A stretch of 64,000 bases of DNA from an uncultured Clostridia bacterium (GTDB lineage Bacteria > Bacillota_I > Bacilli_A > RF39 > UBA660): assembly GCA_948433435.1 (NCBI GenBank), contig CAOJDX010000005.1:1-64000 (forward strand), read 5' to 3'. Positions within the stretch are counted from its first letter, which is position 1; each line of letters opens with the position of its first letter. The position numbers were made by a program, and so were the translations under genes. A model generated the notes under the pieces. The model saw nothing but the letters and a program-made list of their open reading frames with translations. It was not told where the DNA came from and did no database searches. This document shows, one piece after another, positions 34,065 through 44,400 of this stretch.

Positions 34065-35124
34065 TTATAAAGAGTTTAAAATAGGAGACTTATTTTATAT
34101 TTCAACTGGTAGAGATGTGATCATTAGCCAAACTCAAAAGGGAGATATTCCTCTTATTAGCAATCAACATAGTAATAATGGAATAACAAAATATATTAAA
34201 AGGTTAGATAATAGAGTTTTATATGATCATAAAAAGACAATAGCACTAGCAGATAGAGGAGTTTTTTTAGCTACTTCTCAAAAAAAAGATTTTCATATAG
34301 GAACTAGAGTAAAAGCTTTAACTTTTAAAAGTGGAGAACAAAGTGAAAATGTACGATTATTTTTCGTAACAGCAATTAACAAATTACAAACTCTCTTTGA
34401 AGAATATTTAACGAATGCTACAGATAAACTTCCAAGTCTATCAATTATGCTTCCAATTACTGAAAATGATGGTATTGACTATGAATATATGGAAAAATAT
34501 ATTGAGAAGCAGAAAGAACAGCCAATAGGAAAAGTAAAAAAATATTTAGAACTACATTATAACAATAACTGTCAATTAACAGAAGAAGAAGCAGAGGCTT
34601 TAATGAAATTTCAAAAAGAAGAGGTAATTTATAAAGAATATAAAATTGAAGATTTATTTACCTCTGAAAATGGTGATACAGATATACAACAAATTCATCT
34701 TAATAATAAAGGAAATTATATAGTAAGTGCTGGTGAACAAAACAATGGTATTATAGGTAAAAGCGATATTCCAGCAAAAGTTTTTGATGCAGATACGATT
34801 ACAATAGATATGTTTGGTATTCCTAATTTTAGAGATTATCAATATAAAATGGTTACACATGCTAGAGTCTTTTCTTTAAAATATAAAGAAAAAAAATTAA
34901 CCATTGAAGAAGGTATATATTTAACCAGTCAATTTCAATATTTTAAACAAATATACTTTTATTCTAATATGGCAAGTTGGGAAAAAATAAAAGATAAATT
35001 TATTAGATTACCAATTACTGTAGAGGGAGAAATTGATTATCAATTTATCAATAACTTTATAAAGGCTGAAGAAAAAATAATCATAAAAAAAATAATTGAT
35101 TATAAGGAAGAGGCAAGTGACTAG
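34057..35124 (+). CDS. Specificity subunit of the BcgI-like system
   Basis: A 355-residue S-type subunit with two target-recognition half-domains that begin alike: YKEFKIGDLFYISTGRD near residue 4 and YKEYKIEDLFTSENGD near 195. Each ends with a hydrophobic LPI strand and helix (SIMLPITENDGIDYEYMEKYI, FIRLPITVEGEIDYQFINNFI), which is typical of HsdS/BcgI-B proteins that read a bipartite DNA site. It overlaps the RM gene by 8 bases; the ATG follows AAAGGTGATCTTG. Confidence 0.82.
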   Translation: MTNYKEFKIGDLFYISTGRDVIISQTQKGDIPLISNQHSNNGITKYIKRLDNRVLYDHKKTIALADRGVFLATSQKKDFHIGTRVKALTFKSGEQSENVRLFFVTAINKLQTLFEEYLTNATDKLPSLSIMLPITENDGIDYEYMEKYIEKQKEQPIGKVKKYLELHYNNNCQLTEEEAEALMKFQKEEVIYKEYKIEDLFTSENGDTDIQQIHLNNKGNYIVSAGEQNNGIIGKSDIPAKVFDADTITIDMFGIPNFRDYQYKMVTHARVFSLKYKEKKLTIEEGIYLTSQFQYFKQIYFYSNMASWEKIKDKFIRLPITVEGEIDYQFINNFIKAEEKIIIKKIIDYKEEASD

Positions 35125-35153
35125 CTATAGATAGCTATCAAAATATATTGCAA

Positions 35154-35246
35154 CTATATATAAGCTGATGATATAAGTTTTAACATCCTTTTCTCTAGTT
35201 TCAATTCATGGGGTAAATATCTTAAATTTTGTGATATATTGTTCAT
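35154..35246 (-). pseudogene. Transposase N-terminal remnant, right copy
   Basis: The minus strand encodes MNNISQNLRYLPHELK, similar to MTNISHAQRYILHE of the left copy, then stops after 30 codons. The upstream leader also matches (AAAGGACTT before the ATG, a TCGTATAA-like stretch, and the 20-bp terminal repeat at 35334). Only about 200 bp of the element survives here. Confidence 0.7.
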
Positions 35247-35333
35247 GTGATTCAAGTCCTTTCGTGTGTATGTTTTTCAATAACTCATATTATACGACTT
35301 GATTCACTTTTTTTATATAGAATTGTTTTACCT

Positions 35334-35353
35334 CTATTGTAACTCTATAAGTA
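35334..35353. repeat. 20-bp direct repeat, IS end (right copy)
   Basis: Identical to 31866-31885; the flanking sequences diverge immediately on the right side of both copies. Confidence 0.85.
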
Positions 35354-35378
35354 ACTGGAAAGAAAAATCATTATTTTA

Positions 35379-35407
35379 ATGACAATAGATTATAGATATA
35401 GTATAAT
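35379..35407 (+). promoter_or_regulatory. SigA-type promoter of the first giant surface gene
   Basis: ATGACA, 17-bp spacer and perfect TATAAT, about 57 bp upstream of the start codon and 25 bp beyond the IS end. Confidence 0.6.
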
Positions 35408-35464
35408 TGATTTATAAGGATATAGTGGGATATTACTAGTATGAGTTGTATGATGGTGGTAATT

Positions 35465-38400
35465 ATGAAGAATCAATTTAAAAATTATATTATTCATAGT
35501 GCATTAGGAATTATAATCTTTCTAATGGTTTTTTTGCCTTCTATTAATGTTTTTGCAGTTCAAGAGTCATTTACTTATCCATATACTGGTGAATATCAAG
35601 AGTTTATTGTTCCTGTAAGTTCTAAATATCGTATTCAATTATGGGGTGCCCAGGGAGGAGATTATGATTCTTCTTTATTAGGAGGACTTGGTGGTTATAC
35701 TGAAGGGGAAATTAATTTATTAAAAGGAACAAAACTATATATATATGTTGGTGGACAAGCTAGTAGTAGTCAAACTAATTTATATGGCGGTTGGAATGGT
35801 GGAGGAGACGTTCCAGCGGGAAAAGACAAAGATGGTCGAGCAGGAGGAGGAGCTACGGATATTAGAACTGTTCCTACTACTTCTAAAACAACTTGGAATT
35901 CTCCTGAATCGTTGGCGTCTAGAATTATGGTTGCAGCTGGTGGAGGAGGAGCAGCTTATGAGTCTACTGCCACATGGCGAAGTGATGGTGGGCCTGCGGG
36001 AGGCCTTCTTGGCTATAATCCTCTTTCTATGGGAAGTAGTGCTAGATCAAACTATGGTACAGGTGGTAGTCAAATAAAGGGTGGATATGCAGTAAATGCC
36101 TCAACTACAGCAGTTGCTCTTGGAACCTTTGGAAAAGGTGGACGTGGAATTAGCACCGATGGTGGATCTGGCGGCGGCGGCGGCTGGTTCGGTGGTGGCG
36201 GTAGTAATATTTGTTCCGGAGGTGGAGGAGGAAGTTCCTATATTTCTGGACATGATGGTTGTATTGCTGTAACTAGTAAAGGAAGTACTATTGATACTAC
36301 TGAAGTGGTTGAACATCAGTCTTATTCTTGGACTGGATATACTTTTGATCATACTAAGATTGTTGATGGAACAGGTTATGAATGGACCGATGCAAAGGGA
36401 AATTTAATCAATCAACCTACACAAAATAATTTAAACTCACAAAAAGGGAATTATGGAAATGGTTTTGCTAGAATTACTTCCTTAAGAGAATTATATACAG
36501 ATAATACGTTGAAAAGTATTACTTTTGATAAGGGAGAATTGACGCCTACCTTCTCAGCAGAACAATTAGAGTATGATCTAATTCTTGATACATATGACAC
36601 AGAGGTAGAAATTAAAGCAGAAGTCAATGAAGAACATGCTACTGTTTCAGGAGAGGGAAAGTATACTGTTAAATATAGAGAAACAAAAACAGTAAATTTG
36701 GTTGTTACTAGTGAAAGTGGTGATATTCAAATTTATACTGTTAATCTTAAAAGAAAAGGACTACCTGAAGGAGAACATAACACTAAACTTGCAGAGTTAG
36801 AGTTATATGGAGAAAGTGCAGAATTATATGAAATTGCTCCAGAATTTAAAAGTGAAGTAACTAATTATACAATTGATTTAGGATATAATACTTTAGAACT
36901 TTTCTTAACGGCTGTAGCTTATGATTATGATGCTACTGTGACAATTGAAGGGAAAGATTTAATTCTTGATAGTGAGGGGGATATTACTATTACAGTGTCT
37001 GCTCCTAATTGTACAGATACCATTTATTCTATTCATTATCGAAAGGGTTCTAAACCTGAGGCAGTTTATGAATACAATGCTATTGGAGATTATCAAACTT
37101 TCATTGCTCCGACTAGGGGAATTTATAAATTTGAACTTTGGGGAAGTCAAGGTTCAAGTTCTGGAAAACCTGGAGGTCTTGGAGCTTATACCAGTGGAAA
37201 TATTATCTTAAATTCTAATGAAGCAGTATATATTTATGTTGGTGATACAGTTGCACATGGTGCTTCCTTTAATGGAGGAGGTTTAGGAAAAGTAATGGGC
37301 TTTAGTGGAGGAGGAGCTACAGATGTTCGCCTAACGCCTGGAGCCTGGAATAATTTTGATTCCTTGAAGAGTCGTATTATGGTTGCTGCCGGAGGTGGTG
37401 GCGCTGAAGCTTGGTCTGGTCAAAGTCATGGTGGAGCTGCAGGTGGACTTTATTCTTATGATGTTCCTTATTATGCTAGTGGCTCTTGGGCATATACTTT
37501 AAATACTGGTGCTACACAGATAGCAGGTGGTAAAGGAATGAATGGTAAAAATCAATCTGGTGCTTCTGGTAGTTTTGGTATTGGTGGACGTGGAGGTCCA
37601 ACATCATATGGTGGTGGCGGCGGTGGCGGCTACTATGGTGGAGCTGGCGGCGGTGACGGTGGTCCAATGACTTCTGGTGGAAGTGGTGGAAGTTCTTATA
37701 TTTCTGGCCACCCAGGTGTTGATTCTATTGATCAAGCATCAACTGCTAGTAATATTCAACATACAGGTAGTGAAATTCATTATTCTAATAAAAAATTTAC
37801 CAATACCGTTATGATTGATGGAATGGGTTATCAATGGATTAATGCGAAATCAAAGCCAAGTCATAGTGGACAGGCAAGTAATGGTTCCCATGTTACTTTA
37901 ACTAATGGAGAATATACAGGTCAACCAGATAAAAATGGAGATATTAAAACAGGTCATGAAGGTAATGGTTTTGCTAGAATTACACCTCTTGCATCTAAAT
38001 CAGAAAATAATTATTTACAAGATATTGTTGCTAGTAGTGGGACATTATCCCCTAGTTTTTCTTCTACTGTTTATGATTACGATTTAGTTCTTGATAAGGA
38101 AGTAAGAGAAGTTGATATAGAGGCTATTTTATCTGATCAAAGTGCTACTGTCTCAGGAGGGGGACATTATAAAGTAAAATATAAGAATCCTGTGCAGGTA
38201 GAATTTATTGTTACTAGTGAAAGTGGAGATATTAGAACTTATACTGTTCAGATTAAAAGAAATGAATTAGCTGAAAATGAGCATTCTTCAAAATTAGCTG
38301 ATTTAGATTTTAAAGTTGATCAAGATGATGTAGAACCTATTTTTCAACCAATCTTTCATTCTAATGTTTTGGAATATGATATTGTTATTTCTCCTAATAT

Positions 38401-41400
38401 GATTTATTTAGATGTGGAAGCTATTCCATTTGATGATGAGGCTACAGTTAAGGTTGAAGGTGCTGGTATGATTATTGAAGATGCTGGTGAAATTGTCATT
38501 ACGATTAGTGAACCGCATGAAGCTGATACTGTTTACATAATTCGATATACGAGAGAGGAATTACCAGAAGAAGAATATCATTATAATTATACGGGAGATT
38601 ATCAAACTTTTATTGCTCCATTAAGGGGAAAATATCGTTTTGAACTTTGGGGAAGTCAAGGAGCTAGTGCTAGTGTGAAACCTGGTGGACTTGGTTCTTA
38701 TACTAAAGGAGATATTCTCTTAGAAAAAGGAGAAAAGTTATATATTTATGTAGGGAATAGTCGTCTACATGAGGTTTCCTTCAATGGAGGAGGCTTAGGA
38801 AAAGTTAATGCTTTTAGTGGAGGAGGAGCGACAGATGTTCGTCTAGTTAGTGGTCCATGGAATGATTTCAATTCAATTAAGAGTCGTATTATGGTTGCTG
38901 CTGGAGGAGGAGGAGCTGAATCATGGAATGGACAGAGCCGAGGAGGAGCTGGTGGTGGACTTTACTCATATGATGTTCCATACTTCTCTAGTGGTTCATG
39001 GAGTTATACGTTAAATACAGGTTCTACACAAACATCAGGTGGAGCTGGAATGGTTGGTCGATATCAAAGTGGATCTCCTGGTACTTTTGGTGCCGGAGGT
39101 GCTGGAGGACCTTCTTCTTATGGAGGCGGTGGTGGCGGTGGCTACTACGGTGGAGCTGGAGGAGGAGACGGTGGTCCGATGACTTCAGGAGGTGCTGGAG
39201 GAAGTTCTTATATTTCTGGACACCCAGGAGTTAACTCTATTGCTGAGGCATCTACTCCAGCCAATATTATTCATACTGGTGATATGATTCATTATTCCAC
39301 TAAATATTTTACGAATACGGTGATGATTGATGGTATGGGCTATAGTTGGATAGAAGCTACTTCTGAACCAAAGTATACTGCCAATAAAAATAATGGACTT
39401 TCTGTTACTTTAGATACTGGTGAATATACTGGACAACCTACTGTTAAAAATGATGGTATTCAAACTGGAAAAGAAGGTGTTGGCTATGCTAAAGTTACAC
39501 CATTATTCCAATCTAAAAATAACTATTTATTAAATCTAAAAACAAACTATGGAATATTTGATAAAGAATTTAATCCATTTGATACAGAATATACGTTAAC
39601 TTTGGATAAATATGAACAACATTTTACTTTAACTGGAGAGACTGCAGATAAAAATGCTGTAGTTGTTGGTTTAGGTAAATATGAAATGCATTTAGGAGAA
39701 GTTAGATATGTTAACATTCATGTTACTGCTCCTAATGGAGATATTCGTACCTATCGTATTAAAGTAGTAAGGGGAAATTTAGCTGATGGAGAACATTCTA
39801 CTAAACTAGTTTCTTTAAAAATCAATAAAAATAAATTTGCTCTTAATCCAGAATTTATCAGTATTGAAACAAATTATCGATTAGAAGTTCCTTATAGCAC
39901 AATGGTTCTTGATGTAGAGGCAATTCCTTATGATCAAACGGCAACAATTAAAATTGAAGGAAATGGATATTTGAAAAAAGATGGAGAGAATATTGTAAAA
40001 GTTACTATTACTCATCCAGAAGTTGAATCTACTGTTTATGAGGTTGTTGTTACTCGTGAAGAAGATGTAGAAGGTACTGTTTCTGAGTTTGCTTGTGTAA
40101 ATGGATATCAAAAATTTGTTGCTCCAGGAAGTACTTATTATAAGACGCAATTATGGGGAGCTGGAGGTGGCTTTGGTCGAACTGACTGGGCTTTAAGATA
40201 TCGTGGTGGAAATGGAGCTTATACAGAGGGAGAAATTTATCTTTCAAAAGGTCAAGAAGTATATGTTTATGTTGGTTGTACTGGAGAAGCTGGTGGTACC
40301 GAACTAAGTCATATTGGAGGTGCTGGTGGCTTTAATGGTGGAGCTAATGGAGGTAATGATGCTAATAGGGATAGTGCTCCTGAACCCGGAGGTGGGGGAG
40401 GAGGAGCTACTGATATTAGACTTACTCCTACTTCAAAAACGTCTGTTTGGAATGAGTTTAACTCTTTAAAAAGCCGTATTATGGTTGCTGCTGGAGGAGG
40501 TGGCGGAGCATATTATGGCATTGGAGGTGCTGGAGGTACTCTAGAAGGACTTTTGGGTTATGGAAATAAGAGTATTCCGACACAAACAAATGGTTATGCC
40601 TTTGGCTATGGAATGGCAGGTCTTGCTAACTCCATTGGTTCTGGCGGAGCTGGTGGTGGTTATTTTGGAGGATTTTCTGCTACTGATTATTCTGGAGGCG
40701 GAGGAAGTTCTTTCGTTTCTGGATGTGAAAATTGTGTTGCTATTGATGCAAATTCAACAGCTAATAACATCTTGATGAGTGCTCAAAATAAACATTATTC
40801 TAACTATGTCTTTGATAAAATTACAATGGCCAGTGGAGAAGAGACACAACCTAATCCAAATGGTGGTTATCAAACGGGAAATGCTGGAGATGGATATGCG
40901 ATTATTACTGCAGCTAAGGCTAGATCAGAAAATAATTTCTTACAAAATATTACTGTTGATAAGGGTGAACTTGTTCCTGAGTTTGACTTGTTAACGAAGG
41001 AATATACTGTAGAGGTTGATCCTGATGATACTTCTATTACTATAGATGCTACTTTAGATGATGAGACGGCGATTATGACAGGTACAGGTACTTTTGATGT
41101 GGAAGCAGGAGAAAATCATTATTCCATTATTGTTACTGCGGAAAATGGTGATATTAGAGTTTATACGGTGACTGTTATTAGAAAAGCATCTAGTACCGCT
41201 AAACCGATTGATATTAAAATTGTCGGATTAGTGCCAGCCTTATGTAGTATCAAAGATGAATATTGTACTTTAGATTCGGAATTTGATCCAGATGTTACTA
41301 CATATCATATGACGGTTCCAAACCGAATCAAACAATTAAGTTTTGAAGTGGAGAAAGCTAATAAATATCAAACGGTTACTGGAGATGAAACTCATTTACT

Positions 41401-44400
41401 AGAACAAGGAGAAAATGAAATTGTCATTGAAGTTACCTCAGAAGATGGAACTAGTACTACTCAATACACTTACTATATTACTCGTGATATGGCGGGAGAT
41501 AATCAGATTGACAACTTGGTAGTTGTTGCTCCGCCAACAGAAATTAATTTCCAACCAGAGATTACAGATTATTATTTCTCTGTTCCCGAGACAACCAGTG
41601 AGCTTGAATTACAGATTGATTTATCAGATAGTAATGCTACTTATGAAGTTGTAGGAAATGAAAATTTTGAACTAGGGCTTAATATAGTTCAAATCGTTGT
41701 TACCGCACAAAATGGTGATATTAAGACTTATACGTTAAATGTTTATCAGGAGCAGAGTGGTAATACATTCTTAAGTAATATTGAGGTTAGTCATGATGGG
41801 GTTAATTATGCCTTAACACCAGAATTTAATAAAGTAATTAGCAATTATATTGTTAATGTACCTAATGAGGTAGACCATGTTGAGATCAGTGTCACTAAAG
41901 AACATAGTTTAACTACAATAACAGGAGATGGTGATGTAGCCTTAATTACTGGAACAAATAAGGTTAATTTGGTTTCTACGGCTAGTGATGGTTCTGTTCA
42001 AATATATGAATTATATATTATTCGGGCAAAATCTTCAGATGCTACTTTAAAAAGTCTAGATGTTTTAGAGGCTAGTTTGGATCCAGAATTTAATAGTGAA
42101 GTAGCAGATTACACTTTGGATGTTCATTCTGGTGTTACTTCCTTAACAATTAAAGCGGTTGTGAATAATCCGAAGGCTACTTATAAAATTAGTGGTAATA
42201 GTGGTTTTGCTTTAGGAGAAAATAAAGTTGTTATTTTGGTAACGGCTGAAGATGGAACGAAAAAGACCTATACGTTAACTGTTAATAAAGTTGCTAGTAG
42301 TAATAATTATTTAAGTAGTCTAGTAATTGATCAATATGATATGGCTAGTATCTTTAATAAAGAAACGGAGGAGTATCATATTGTCTTTGAGGATAGAATT
42401 CCAACAATTAAAGTTAGTGCTACTCCAGAAGATAAAACGGCTAAGGTTTCTAAAACAGGTATTTATCATATTAAAACGGGAAGTAATAAAGTAGAGGTTA
42501 TTGTTACAGCTGAAGATGGTTCTAAAAGAATTTATACGATAAATATTTTTCAAACAGGAAGTAAGAATAATGACTTAATTTCTTTAGTTACTAGTTCTTC
42601 TAAATCTTTAAGTCCTCCATTTACTAAAACTAATCAGAAATATACATTGGATGTAGATAATCTTGAAGATGAGATTACGGTTATTGGAGTAGCTGAGGAT
42701 AAAAATGCAACAGTAACTGGTAATGGCACTTATCACTTAAATCCTGGAAATAATATTATTTATATTACGGTTACTTCAGAAGAGGGCGAAGAAAAGGTTT
42801 ATGATATTACAGTTAATCGGAAGAAATCTTCTAATGCCAATATTTCCTTAATTATCGCAAAGGAAAGTGTTTTGGATCCTGTTTTCGATCGAGATAAGAC
42901 AGGTACTTATTACTTAAAAGTTTTAGAAGAAGTAACTAGTCTTACTTTAAATATTGAGCTTGAAGATGAGACTGCTAAGTATGAAGTAACAGGAAATGAA
43001 AATTTCCAAATTGGTCATAATACAGTTACTATTACTGTAACGGCTGAAGATGGAACAACGAAGGCTTATGTGTTAGATGTTTTAAGACAAGCAAAAGGAA
43101 CTACTAGTGATAAATTAGAAAATTTAACAGTTAGTGAAGGAATTTTAGATCCAACTTTTGATTCGGAGACTATTTATTATGAGGTTGAAGTTGATTATAA
43201 TACCGACAAAATTACACTAGAAGCTATCGCCGAAGATAAGAATGCGACAGTAGAAGGGCTAGGGGAATATACCTTAGCTTTAGGGAAAAATGTTTTAGGT
43301 ATTTCAGTAACATCGACTGAGGGGGTTGTTCGATATTATCAAGTTGTTGTAACTAGAAACAGAAAAACGGAAGCTAGACTTTCTAGTTTACAAATTACAG
43401 ATTCTACTTTAGATCCTAACTTTGATAAAGATATCTATGAATACCATCTAAAAACTAATTATGATTCTTTAACAATTAAGGCTATTCCTTTGGATAAAGA
43501 TGCTACTTTTGAAATTATTGATAATCATGATTTTGTTGTTGGTCATAATGAGGTTATTATTAGAGTAACTGCTCAAGATGGAAAAACTACTCAGGATTAT
43601 ATCCTTCATGTGGAGAAAGAGAAATCTTTCAATAACAATTTAAAACTTTTAGAAGTTGATGGGTATGAACTTACTCCAGAGTTTTCTAAAACGACAACCG
43701 TCTACCATGTAAATGTAGGACACGATGTGAATAATATTGTGATTCAAGCAGAAGCAGAAGATAATAAGGCCATGGTAGCTGGAGATGGAACCATTGATTT
43801 AAATATGGGTGATAATTATATCGATATTATTGTTACTAGTGAAGCTGGAACGAAGAAGGTTTATACTCTAATCGTTAATAGAGAGGCGAATAATAATAAT
43901 TACTTAGCTTCTTTAATGACCTCAGATGGTACTTTAAGTCCTACTTTTGATCAATTAACTAATAATTATAATGTTGAAGTAGAGTATGAGGTAGAGAGTA
44001 TTGTGATTAGTGGAACGCCTGCTGATTCTTTGGCAACAGTTACAGGTCTTCAAAAATATCCATTAAAAGTTGGTGATAATTCTATTTCTATTAGTGTTGT
44101 TGCTGAGGATGGCTCAGTTAATGTTTATAATATTGTTGTAACTAGAAAAAATATTGTTAGTTCCAAATTAAAGAACTTGACTGTTGATTATTATCAATTA
44201 GAAGAAGAGTTCTCTTCGGAATTATTCGATTATACATTAAATATTGATTATGAGGTTCAAAGTCTTAATCTTAATATTGAAACGATAGATAAAAATGCTA
44301 CATATAAAGTTATTGGTAATCACGATTTAGTAGTGGGAATGAATACTATTCAGATTGAGGTTACTGATAGTTTAGGAAATGAGACGACAACTTATACGAT

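Noticed and set aside
36165-36190. G/C-rich GGCGGC run as a G-quadruplex or regulatory element
   Set aside because: It is in frame and encodes the poly-glycine stretch of the first glycine-rich module; similar stretches occur at the same place in the other modules.
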